Source of the DNA: Firmicutes bacterium UBA1065
GTDB lineage: Bacteria; Bacillota; Clostridia; Tissierellales; Sedimentibacteraceae
Reading direction: 5' to 3'
Assembly: GCA_002316225.1 (NCBI GenBank)
Contig: DCDC01000067.1
Location: forward strand, 1 to 20,899
Length of the DNA: 20,899 nt
In this document: piece by piece, positions 14,226 to 20,899 of the stretch
Layout: every line of letters starts with the position of its first letter
Numbering within the stretch: the first letter of the stretch is position 1
Notes under the pieces: model-generated
What the model saw: only the letters and a program-made list of their open reading frames with translations
The model's database searches: none
Told to the model about the DNA's origin: nothing
Made by a program: the position numbers and the translations under genes

Positions 14226-14728
14226 GAATTACTTTTAAAATTATTGATATCATCCTTTATGTTTTCGGCTAAGTTTTCAGCACCGGTTTTTAAATCCTGC
14301 ATAGCATCTTTTACATGGCTCATACCTTCATCGACTTTTTGGCCTAAGTCAATTACCTTACCGTCTGTTTGAGTAATTTCAACGGAGCATTTTGCAAGAA
14401 GAGCCACTGTTATACCGGCTGCCGACAGGAAAGGAGCTACCAGGGCACCGACTAAACCGGCAGTTATGGGTATATTGATTATTACTTCATTGTCCTTCTT
14501 GATGGTCAGCTTGGTAGCATTGCCTTTTGCTATTATATCCTTTAACTGGTCCATGATCTGCTCGCCCCTGCTGAAACCGGATATCCTTCCCTTCTGCTGC
14601 TTCTCGATAAGAATAATGGCTTCAAGCACATCCCCGTTGGCAGCTTGCAAAGCTTCTTTGGCTGTTGTGTAGTCTGTATTTGTTCGTTTCAATATTTCGT
14701 CGATTTTTTGTAAAGTTTCGTTCTCCAT
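14222..14728 (-). CDS. DUF4342 protein with UBA-like N-terminus
   Basis: A 168-residue protein of the DUF4342 family; the function is unknown. The N-terminal part (about 1-45, KIDEILKRTNTDYTTAKEAL then NGDVLEAIILIE) has the three-helix UBA/TS-N look seen in elongation factor Ts and nascent-chain binding proteins. The middle (76-113) carries the DUF4342 core, with IKKDNEVIINIP followed by one hydrophobic stretch (ITAGLVGALVAPFLSAAGITVALLA) that could be a membrane segment. The C-terminus (135-168) is amphipathic (VKDAMQDLKTGAENLAENIKDDI). It lies 15 bases after recO behind AAAGGAT, so it belongs to that operon, and its stop overlaps the glyS promoter. Family assignment is by pattern. Confidence 0.75.
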   Translation of the reverse strand: MENETLQKIDEILKRTNTDYTTAKEALQAANGDVLEAIILIEKQQKGRISGFSRGEQIMDQLKDIIAKGNATKLTIKKDNEVIINIPITAGLVGALVAPFLSAAGITVALLAKCSVEITQTDGKVIDLGQKVDEGMSHVKDAMQDLKTGAENLAENIKDDINNFKSNS

Positions 14729-14743
14729 GTGTCTATCCTTTCT

Positions 14744-15457
14744 TTATAATAACTTTAGTGTGGTAAAATTGTCCCTGCCTATATAAAAAAACAAAAATTT
14801 TCTAATTAAGCCCATTATATGTTTGGGAACTTCGATTGAACCAAGGACCTCAAATTTGGATTTTAATATTTTATCCATTGTTATTATTTCATTATATGTT
14901 ACATTTATTCCATTTCCATAATTTACGCAAGATCCGCAAAAAATTCCTCCTTCTTTAACGGAAAACTTGCCGTCACCCTTTATTGCAGACCCGCAGTACA
15001 GACAATGGAGAAAATCCGGCTTGTAGCCAAGCATGGCTGCTAATTTCAATTCATAGGCAGCAGCTAATTTATTTTGGTCACGGGTGCTCTTGCTCAGATG
15101 TGAAAGAACGGAAACGGTCATGTCAAATATTCTTGCGTCATATTCGTTTTCCTGGGACAGGTAGCTGATGAGCTCCAATATATAGCATGCATGGTAATAT
15201 GATTCAAGGTTGTTTTTCAAGCCGTAAAAATTGTCCAAAAGCTGGGCTGAGGTCAAGATATACATATCCTTTGACTCATTGAGGGTACATTTGGAATAGG
15301 CAAAAATTTGTGAGGCATTTAGTAAGCGTGAGTTGCTTTTTTTTGAGCCCTTTGATATAATCTGGATTTTCCCTTTGCCTTTTGACAAGGCATGAAGGAT
15401 TTTATCATTTTCCTTATAGCTTATTTCTTTCAGTATAAGTATTTCATCCTGTATCAT
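14744..15457 (-). CDS. recO: DNA repair protein RecO
   Basis: A 237-residue RecO, which loads RecA onto SSB-coated single-stranded DNA together with RecR and anneals DNA strands. The N-terminal OB-fold covers about residues 1-80 (EILILKEISYKENDKILHAL; GKIQIISKG). The C-terminal helical domain holds the four-cysteine zinc site Cys152-x2-Cys155 and Cys174-x2-Cys177. The protein has the usual length. Its ATG overlaps the era stop by four bases (ATGA), so expression is coupled to era, the standard Firmicute arrangement. Confidence 0.93.
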   Translation of the reverse strand: MIQDEILILKEISYKENDKILHALSKGKGKIQIISKGSKKSNSRLLNASQIFAYSKCTLNESKDMYILTSAQLLDNFYGLKNNLESYYHACYILELISYLSQENEYDARIFDMTVSVLSHLSKSTRDQNKLAAAYELKLAAMLGYKPDFLHCLYCGSAIKGDGKFSVKEGGIFCGSCVNYGNGINVTYNEIITMDKILKSKFEVLGSIEVPKHIMGLIRKFLFFYIGRDNFTTLKLL

Positions 15458-16341
15458 CTAAAATACCCTAATGTTTTCAACCGGTAATTATCATCCCGCC
15501 AGTTTTCGGAAACCTTAACAAAGAGCTGTAAATTCACCTGGCTTCCCAAAAGTCTTTCTATGTCTTCCCTGGCACTCTTGCCTATGCCTTTAATCTTTCT
15601 TCCTTCCTTGCCTATGATGATGCTCTTGTGAGATTTCTTTTCGCAAAGGATATTTGCCCTTATATCAACTAAATCCCGGCCTTTTCTTTCCTTCATCTCC
15701 TCTATTTCAACGGCTATTCCGTGGGGCACCTCATCCTCCAAATACATAAGAGCTTTTTCCCTGATTATTTCGGCAACAATGAAGCGTTCAGGCCTGTCGG
15801 TTATATAGTCTGCAGGGAAATACATGGGCCCGGGCTTCAAATATTTGATTATCAGCTTAATCAAGGCATCAAGGCCAACATTATTAAGGGCCGATATGGG
15901 CATGATGTCGTCAAAGACCTTGTATTTTTCAAATTCTGCTGCCATTCGCAGGGCTGCTTCCCTGTCAACCAAATCGATTTTATTAAGAATTAGAATTTTT
16001 TTGCATTTAAGGTCCTTGATTTTTTCGATGATGAACTCGTCTCCCGGTCCTACCTTGTTAAACTCGTCTGTTATCATTATCAATACATCCATTTCCTCCA
16101 AGGCAGAGTCCACTTCAGTATTCATGAATTCGCCCAGCTTGTTTTTAGGCCGGTGTATTCCAGGCGTATCGATAAATATTATCTGGGCCTCATCATCGGT
16201 ATAAACCGTCATTATTTTATTTCTCGTAGTCTGGGGCTTATCTGACATTATGGATATTTTTTCCCCCAGCATATTATTCATTAATGTTGATTTGCCAACA
16301 TTTGGTCTTCCTATAATGGTAACGAATCCTGATTTGAACAT
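15454..16341 (-). CDS. era: GTPase Era
   Basis: A 295-residue essential GTPase that binds the 3' end of 16S rRNA and helps small-subunit assembly. G1 is GRPNVGKST (11-19), G3 DTPG (58-61), G4 NKID (120-123) and G5 SALN (150-153). The C-terminal KH domain has IIIGKEGRKIKGIG (241-254). The start is the ATG at 16341 after AAGGGAGA; a longer frame to 16413 adds 24 residues that overlap cdd and match nothing in Era. It lies 13 bases after cdd. YbeY, a partner in 16S maturation, is encoded a few genes upstream in the same run. Confidence 0.96.
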   Translation of the reverse strand: MFKSGFVTIIGRPNVGKSTLMNNMLGEKISIMSDKPQTTRNKIMTVYTDDEAQIIFIDTPGIHRPKNKLGEFMNTEVDSALEEMDVLIMITDEFNKVGPGDEFIIEKIKDLKCKKILILNKIDLVDREAALRMAAEFEKYKVFDDIMPISALNNVGLDALIKLIIKYLKPGPMYFPADYITDRPERFIVAEIIREKALMYLEDEVPHGIAVEIEEMKERKGRDLVDIRANILCEKKSHKSIIIGKEGRKIKGIGKSAREDIERLLGSQVNLQLFVKVSENWRDDNYRLKTLGYFR

Positions 16342-16354
16342 AATCTCCCTTTCC

Positions 16355-16747
16355 TTAATAAAGGTCCTCCGGACCGAAACTGTTGGGCAGGAGGTCTTCC
16401 AAGGTATATACATCGTATGAATCCAGACTTCTTGCGCATATAACCTTTATATCCTTGCCGAATTCAGACATGAACTGCCTGCATACCCCGCAGGGGAAGG
16501 ATGTTTTTACTTCGCTCCCGATTACGGCAATCTTTTCGATATCCTTATAGCCTTCTGAAATGCATTTTGAAACAGCCACCCTTTCAGCACAAATGGTCGG
16601 AGTGAAGGAAGCTGATTCTATGTTGCAGCCTGTAAATACCTTGCCGCTTTTTGTATAAACAGCCGCCCCCACCTTGTAGTTTGAATATGGGCTATATGAC
16701 TTCTCCCTTGCCTCCATGGCAATCTTGATTAATAATTTATCCTCCAT
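16355..16747 (-). CDS. cdd: Cytidine deaminase
   Basis: A 130-residue zinc enzyme of pyrimidine salvage that turns cytidine and deoxycytidine into uridine and deoxyuridine. The zinc ligands are Cys53 (TICAERVA, with the catalytic Glu55) and Cys86/Cys89 (PCGVCRQ); three cysteines mark the small tetrameric type. The N-terminal SYSPYSNYKVGAAV motif is also typical. The start is the ATG at 16747 after AAAGGGG. Upstream in-frame codons back to 16855 would pass through the palindrome at 16770-16817 and into the lipoprotein gene, and the extra 36 residues have no family match. Confidence 0.95.
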   Translation of the reverse strand: MEDKLLIKIAMEAREKSYSPYSNYKVGAAVYTKSGKVFTGCNIESASFTPTICAERVAVSKCISEGYKDIEKIAVIGSEVKTSFPCGVCRQFMSEFGKDIKVICARSLDSYDVYTLEDLLPNSFGPEDLY

Positions 16748-16769
16748 TTTTTCCCCTTTCCCTATGATT

Positions 16770-16817
16770 TGGGGACATTCCTTCATAATTTTTCCACATA
16801 GACTATCTGTGTCCCCA
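16770..16817. repeat. Palindromic intergenic element with GGGGACA ends
   Basis: TGGGGACA (16770-16777) is the exact inverse complement of TGTCCCCA (16810-16817). Inside, CACATAGA and TCTGTG pair as a second, smaller hairpin. The whole sits in the 73-base gap between the DUF3048 gene and cdd. Palindromes with GGGGACA arms are a known kind of dispersed, REP-like repeat in bacteria. No T-tract follows, so it is not an obvious terminator. Confidence 0.6.
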
Positions 16818-16820
16818 TAT

Positions 16821-17882
16821 CTATTCAAAAGAAACCCTGTCAAGGCTGTTAACAACCTGTATCCAGGTATTTCCCGGATTCAGCTTTACTTCCTTGTCAT
16901 CGGTATAAAATTTAAGCCTGGTTTTTTCTGAGACCTTCTCCCAAGTTATTGGAATGCTTTCACCATTGGTAACATAAATACCTTTTCCCTGGCCGACAGT
17001 TCCCAAATACAATCTTCCCTCATCATCCAGGACAGTTTTGGATGCTTCTATCATAAAGATATTTTTTGCACTTATCTGCTTCTTATCCAGTTCATCTATA
17101 TGTTCTTCCCCGTCTTTATATCTGAGATATATATTATTTTCTTCATCATATATGTAATCCGTCGTGTTGTAAGCATTGTATCTGATGTTTATTTTTTTGG
17201 CGGAAGAGACTTTAAATCCATCAGATAATTTTTCATCCTTTTCATTGAAGCTATACCCTTCAAAGCTGAATTCCGTCCTGTAGCCGTAACGGTCCGCCTC
17301 TTTTCTTATGGACTCCAAAGTAGTATAGACATTATGGGGGGCATATTTCCCGGTATCATTATACCTCCATAAGGCTCCCGAAAACAGGCCGTCAATGTCG
17401 GCTGCGCCCAATCTTTTTATTTCTATAAAAGCATCATCGCTTCCTCCAACATGAACGAAAATTCCGTCATATTCAAGGGCATAATAAACCAGATATGGTC
17501 TGGCGCTTCTGACAGGTCCTACCCTCTCCGGTTCCTTGCTCCAAAATATGCAAAGGTACCTGGTAAAGGGATGTTCCACTTCAACTTCATACACTATTTC
17601 TGCCTGGCTAATACCTGCCTGCCATCTTGCCCCGGGATGGTTGTCAATTGACAGTGCCACGGGTCTTTTTAACAAGTCTTCAGGATAATATCTTAATCCG
17701 TCCAAGGGTGAAATTATCATGTTGGGGTCAATTTCTTCCTCAGCTTCTCCTGTTTCTATGGGTTCGGGTTCTTCCTCAAGTTCATTTGTTTCCGGAATAT
17801 TATCTTCAGGTTTTGCGGTTTCCTGGGCACATCCGCATAATAAAAGCAAAATAAGGATTAATAATACAAGTCTTTTTTTCAC
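16821..17882 (-). CDS. DUF3048 (YerB-like) lipoprotein
   Basis: A 353-residue predicted lipoprotein of the DUF3048 family, like Bacillus YerB; function unknown. The signal peptide is KKR plus a Leu-rich core and ends LLCGC, so lipidation would be at Cys18 and the mature protein anchors outside the membrane. An acidic, Pro/Glu-rich linker (20-50) leads to the domain: RPVALSIDNHPGARWQAGISQAEIVYEVEVE (72-102) and PVRSARPYLVYYALEYDGIFVHVGGS (123-148), both typical. The C-terminus has a second block ending GNTWIQVV. The start is GTG at 17882 behind GGGGGAAG. It lies where dgkA sits in Bacillus, 19 bases after ybeY. Confidence 0.88.
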   Translation of the reverse strand: MKKRLVLLILILLLLCGCAQETAKPEDNIPETNELEEEPEPIETGEAEEEIDPNMIISPLDGLRYYPEDLLKRPVALSIDNHPGARWQAGISQAEIVYEVEVEHPFTRYLCIFWSKEPERVGPVRSARPYLVYYALEYDGIFVHVGGSDDAFIEIKRLGAADIDGLFSGALWRYNDTGKYAPHNVYTTLESIRKEADRYGYRTEFSFEGYSFNEKDEKLSDGFKVSSAKKINIRYNAYNTTDYIYDEENNIYLRYKDGEEHIDELDKKQISAKNIFMIEASKTVLDDEGRLYLGTVGQGKGIYVTNGESIPITWEKVSEKTRLKFYTDDKEVKLNPGNTWIQVVNSLDRVSFE

Positions 17883-17901
17883 GTCTTCCCCCTTGGATGA
17901 T

Positions 17902-18348
17902 TTATTTAAATATGTTCAATTCTTTCATGATTTCTTTTTCTTTAGCCCTCATCAGGCTTTTTTCATCTTCAACCATATGGTCGTATCCCAAAAGATGCAG
18001 CATGCTGTGTACGGTCAGGTAAATCATTTCTCTTTCCCTGCTGTGATCAAACTCTTCTGCCTGCTCGATTATTTTTTGCGTTGAAATCACAATATCCCCA
18101 AGAATGTTGACTCCTTCGAATTCTTCATTCATGGGGAAGGATAATACATCGGTTTCACTGTCTACATTTCTGTATTCCCTGTTTAATTCCTTTATTTCTT
18201 CATTAGTAACAAATGAAACACTTACTTCAAAATCACCCTCAAGTCCTTCTCTATTCAAAACTGCTTCCAGGGCTTTTTTTATGGCTTCTTCCATATGGGC
18301 AGTGATTTCCAACACATCCTGCCTGTTATCATACAATACCTTTATCAT
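17902..18348 (-). CDS. ybeY: Endoribonuclease YbeY
   Basis: A 148-residue zinc-dependent RNase needed for 16S rRNA 3' end maturation and ribosome quality control. The three zinc histidines form the family signature H-x3-H-x5-H at His114, His118 and His124 (HSMLHLLGYDH). Upstream are the conserved LNREYRNVDSETDVLSFP (55-72) and LGDIVIS (83-89). The length is usual. The ATG overlaps the phoH stop by four bases, so the two are translated together. In Bacillus the 7TM-HD gene pgpH lies between them; here it is absent. Confidence 0.95.
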   Translation of the reverse strand: MIKVLYDNRQDVLEITAHMEEAIKKALEAVLNREGLEGDFEVSVSFVTNEEIKELNREYRNVDSETDVLSFPMNEEFEGVNILGDIVISTQKIIEQAEEFDHSREREMIYLTVHSMLHLLGYDHMVEDEKSLMRAKEKEIMKELNIFK

Positions 18349-19307
18349 CCTCGTACCTCGTGTTTTTCATATGCTTTTACAATATCCTGTACCAATTTAT
18401 GCCTTACCACGTCCGTAGTGTTAAAGAACATGAAACCTATTCCCTCTACGTCTTTCAAAATATGGATTACGGATTTAAGCCCTGATTTTTTGCCTTCAGG
18501 TAGGTCTATCTGGGTAATATCGCCCGTTATAACAGCCTTTGAACCATAACCCAAACGGGTCAAAAACATCTTCATTTGCTCATTTGTGGTGTTTTGGGCT
18601 TCATCCAGTATAATGAAGGATGAATCAAGGGTACGGCCCCTCATATAGGCCAGGGGGGCTACTTCAATCAATTGTTTTTCAACGTTTTTCATGAAGGTTT
18701 CAATTCCCATGATATCAAAAAGGGCATCATAGAGAGGTCTTAAATAAGGGTCCACCTTATCCTGCAAATCCCCCGGCAAGAATCCCAGTTTTTCCCCTGC
18801 TTCCACAGCAGGTCGAGTCAGGATTATCCGCTCTACTTCTTTTTTTCTGAAGGCATTAACGGCACAAGCTACGGCCAAATATGTCTTGCCTGTCCCTGCC
18901 GGTCCTATCCCGAAGGTTATATCCTTAGAGTTTATTATGTCAACATATCTTTTCTGCCCCACAGTCTTAGGCTTGATAATTCTTCCCGAAGCAGAAGTTA
19001 CTATAACTTCCTTTAATATCTGGTTGTAATCGATTTGTGAGTCTGTTTTGTTTGCTTCTATTAAATAAACGACCTTCTGATCGCTTATTTCTCCTTCGCT
19101 TCTTATGTTATCCAAAATATCTCTTAAAATTTTGGCCACCGTTTCGGTGCTTTCTTTTTCCCCGGTCACCTTTATGGCCCCGTTTCTTGTAAGAATATTA
19201 ACATTATAATAGGATTTGATAATTTTGATGTTTTTATCGTGAATCCCCAATAATTTAATTAATTCATCTTCACTTGCAATTAAGACGGTTTGTTCAAATA
19301 AATCCAT
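18345..19307 (-). CDS. phoH: PhoH-family ATPase/RNA-binding protein
   Basis: A 320-residue PhoH-like protein. The N-terminal part (about 25-65, NIKIIKSYYNVNILTRNG) resembles a KH-type RNA-binding fold. The P-loop ATPase domain has Walker A GPAGTGKT (135-142), the conserved PAVEAGEKLGFLPGD (166-180), and Walker B LDEAQNTT (234-241). PhoH proteins are commonly next to ybeY and are linked to RNA metabolism; the exact activity is uncertain. The ATG follows GGAGG and overlaps the yqfD stop by one base (TAATG), a sign of translational coupling. Confidence 0.94.
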   Translation of the reverse strand: MDLFEQTVLIASEDELIKLLGIHDKNIKIIKSYYNVNILTRNGAIKVTGEKESTETVAKILRDILDNIRSEGEISDQKVVYLIEANKTDSQIDYNQILKEVIVTSASGRIIKPKTVGQKRYVDIINSKDITFGIGPAGTGKTYLAVACAVNAFRKKEVERIILTRPAVEAGEKLGFLPGDLQDKVDPYLRPLYDALFDIMGIETFMKNVEKQLIEVAPLAYMRGRTLDSSFIILDEAQNTTNEQMKMFLTRLGYGSKAVITGDITQIDLPEGKKSGLKSVIHILKDVEGIGFMFFNTTDVVRHKLVQDIVKAYEKHEVRG

Positions 19308-20512
19308 TATTCCTCCGTTTTTTCTTCTGTCTTTTCCTGGGTTTGAGGATAAATCCTCACCTTTTCTCCTATATCTTCAATAAGCTCTATCTGGGCCAGC
19401 ATATAATAAAAATCGTCATCCTCCGAAAAGTTTATGGTTGATTTCAGAATCCTGCTGTCTTCATCGCACTTTTTTAACAGTTCGTCATACATGCTTATTT
19501 TCATTTTGTTTTCAGCAGTAGTTTTGTCAATTTCAATTTCCTTTATAACTTCCTCATAATAGGTTCCCTTCAAGAGGCTTATATCGGCTAAATTTGAAAG
19601 AATAGGCACTTTAATTGTCTTCTCCCTATAATTATAGTTTTCATAGGGCTCTTTGTCACCTATTATTTTAATATTATTTCCCTTTATTTTCAAGTAATAA
19701 ACAGACTTGTTTTCATTTGTGGAAACATTTATACTCTTTCTTTTTGCTTCTTTCATTTCAAAATTATAATAGGTTTTTCCGTAAACTATTCCGTCAGAGG
19801 GTACTACCATGAATTCATCGGAATTCTTCTTCTTTACCAGGCCCATAATCAAGGTTTGGCCCTCATATACAACATCCCCCTCCCTTACTACAGGCTGGCC
19901 GCTCTTGGCTATTACCTTGCTTATTATTGCATTTTTAGAAGAAATAATGCTGCTTGGCTCATTTGTTTTTATTTGGACCGGCTCAGCTTCTTTTTCCTTG
20001 ACTATTATGATCAGTTTTGACCCTTCTAAGATAACATCCACAAACTTATAATCAAAGTTACTATAAATCAGGTTTTCCAGCTTCTTAGCTTCCTTATTTG
20101 AAAGGGCAAGGGGGGTCTTTATTTTATTTTCTTCCAAAAAAGCCATTATTTCATTTATCCTGGTCTGACTTGTTCCTACGACCTCCACTTCCCAGATCAT
20201 GGAGGTTAAGAGGTAGAGGGCTATAATCAGTATGAAGATTCCCATAGAAAAGCCCCTTCTGAATTTGAGCTTCTCAAGCTTGAACCTGGCTCCCTTTTTT
20301 GCCACGGGTTTCATTATTTCATCGATTAAGGAGGAGTTTTTGATATAATCCTCATAGGAAATTTTAAACCTTATGCCTTTGTCTTTCTTTTGCACATCCC
20401 ATACCCTGATGTTTTTTCTGCGGAGTATATTCAAAACTTTTTCAGAGTTAAGGGCATCCGACCGGATGACAAGATAACCTCTTATAAAATTGATGAGCTT
20501 GAATATCAGCAT
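19307..20512 (-). CDS. yqfD: Sporulation protein YqfD
   Basis: A 401-residue protein of the YqfD (stage IV sporulation) family, found in spore formers and expressed in the mother cell in Bacillus. The N-terminal domain (1-85) starts MLIFKLINFIRGYLVIRS, a family hallmark. One membrane helix spans about 88-108 (GFSMGIFILIIALYLLTSMIW), followed directly by WEVEVVG. The rest would be outside the cytoplasm, with a conserved EKEAEPV block near 170 and a GDVVYEGQTLIMG block. The C-terminus ends in a short EKTEEKTEE repeat. The specific biochemical role is unknown. It begins 2 bases after the yqfC stop. Confidence 0.9.
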   Translation of the reverse strand: MLIFKLINFIRGYLVIRSDALNSEKVLNILRRKNIRVWDVQKKDKGIRFKISYEDYIKNSSLIDEIMKPVAKKGARFKLEKLKFRRGFSMGIFILIIALYLLTSMIWEVEVVGTSQTRINEIMAFLEENKIKTPLALSNKEAKKLENLIYSNFDYKFVDVILEGSKLIIIVKEKEAEPVQIKTNEPSSIISSKNAIISKVIAKSGQPVVREGDVVYEGQTLIMGLVKKKNSDEFMVVPSDGIVYGKTYYNFEMKEAKRKSINVSTNENKSVYYLKIKGNNIKIIGDKEPYENYNYREKTIKVPILSNLADISLLKGTYYEEVIKEIEIDKTTAENKMKISMYDELLKKCDEDSRILKSTINFSEDDDFYYMLAQIELIEDIGEKVRIYPQTQEKTEEKTEE

Positions 20513-20514
20513 AA

Positions 20515-20796
20515 CTACTCCTTCATACCAAAAACTATTTCTTTGATTTTCCCCTTTACTATCAGCTTATACTGATTTATTTCTTCAATCTTAAATTTGG
20601 ACCCTTTGATTGTTATATCCTGATCCCTTGTTTTTACGCTCACCTGATTGTCTTCATAAAGAGTTAAACCCAAGTGGTTTTCTATTATGACTTTTTTATT
20701 GCCGTGCATGGTAAGTTCAAAATTATCCGATATTGCATCGTTAGGTATTTCAAGTTCATCTGCCAGTTTGCTCCTAAAATTGTTAAACCTGCTCAT
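20515..20796 (-). CDS. yqfC: Sporulation protein YqfC
   Basis: A 93-residue protein of the YqfC/YabP family, a small mother-cell sporulation protein whose role is not defined at the molecular level. It is all beta-like: alternating short strands (FELTMHGNKKVIIEN, GLTLYEDNQVSVKT, DITIKGSKFKIEEI, YKLIVKGKIKEIVF) with no membrane segment. The start ATG follows AGGGGAA. It is the first gene of the run yqfC-yqfD-phoH-ybeY and its own promoter should lie in the 70 bases before it; I found no convincing one there. Confidence 0.88.
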   Translation of the reverse strand: MSRFNNFRSKLADELEIPNDAISDNFELTMHGNKKVIIENHLGLTLYEDNQVSVKTRDQDITIKGSKFKIEEINQYKLIVKGKIKEIVFGMKE

Positions 20797-20862
20797 TTTC
20801 CCCTCCCCGGACCCATATTTGTCTTACTACAAATTATGCGAGACTCCCACCTCCTATGAAAA

Positions 20863-20899
20863 TAAAAAAGAACCCTTTAGGAGCGGTCAGATAGGGATT
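20863..20899 (-). terminator. Probable terminator of the gene right of the window
   Basis: On the minus strand AATCCCT and AGGGTT pair with one bulge around a 17-base loop and are followed by CTTTTTTATTTT (plus 20871-20876 and 20893-20899). It probably ends the transcript of a gene beyond the right edge, possibly the rpsU-yqeY unit that precedes yqfC in many Firmicutes. The stem may continue past the window. Confidence 0.35.

Noticed and set aside
20818..20860. Sigma-E promoter upstream of yqfC
   Set aside because: GCATAATT is followed by CAAATATG after only 10 bases, and the -10 has half the consensus bases.
1..20899. A new defence, mobile or biosynthetic gene system
   Set aside because: All larger genes match well-known core families in the expected order; no integrase, transposase, CRISPR repeat or unexplained gene cluster is visible.

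Overview
This window is a low-GC, endospore-forming Firmicute chromosome segment, most like the Clostridia/Tissierellia. The reasons are the spoIIIA and yqfC-yqfD sporulation genes, a type A RNase P RNA (bacilli use type B), a one-chain class II glycyl-tRNA synthetase, strong AGGAGG ribosome binding sites and TTGACA-17-TATAAT promoters. Nearly everything is conserved core housekeeping on the minus strand. I see no phage, insertion sequence, CRISPR array or defence cluster, and no clearly new multi-gene system.

Layout by coordinate. (1) 1-1871, minus: the start of the spoIIIA operon (AA-AB-AC-AD, AD cut by the window edge). (2) 1937-4213, plus: two genes pointing the other way, an FMN-riboswitch-controlled riboflavin transporter ribU and an MFS exporter-like gene, each with its own sigma-A type promoter. 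(3) 4243-4998, minus: a terminator pair, an unrecognised 38-residue Cys/Arg-rich ORF, and rnpB with its own promoter and terminator. (4) 5020-11479, minus: dnaG-rpoD-trmK-nif3-nadE, started by a promoter in front of dnaG. A palindromic repeat separates rpoD from trmK. (5) 11517-14225, minus: glyS-dgt behind a glycine T-box leader with its own promoter. (6) 14222-20796, minus: yqfC-yqfD-phoH-ybeY-DUF3048 lipoprotein-cdd-era-recO-DUF4342, tightly packed with several 1-4 bp gene overlaps.

Blocks 4 to 6 are the macromolecular-synthesis/Era neighbourhood that is conserved in Firmicutes: primase and sigma factor, GTPase Era and YbeY for 16S rRNA maturation, RecO for repair, and nucleotide and NAD metabolism. 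Compared with Bacillus subtilis, pgpH (between phoH and ybeY) and dgkA (between ybeY and cdd) are missing, and a DUF3048 lipoprotein gene sits in the dgkA position.

The most interesting material is non-coding or very small: the 38-aa ORF beside rnpB, two different imperfect palindromes used as intergenic elements, a riboswitch with visible alternative pairings, a promoter whose -35 box lies in the arm of the preceding gene's terminator, an intercistronic hairpin touching the dgt ribosome binding site, and a very long P12 arm in RNase P RNA. Several start codons were moved from the longest ORF on promoter and ribosome-binding-site evidence (MFS, dnaG, glyS, era, cdd, spoIIIAC).
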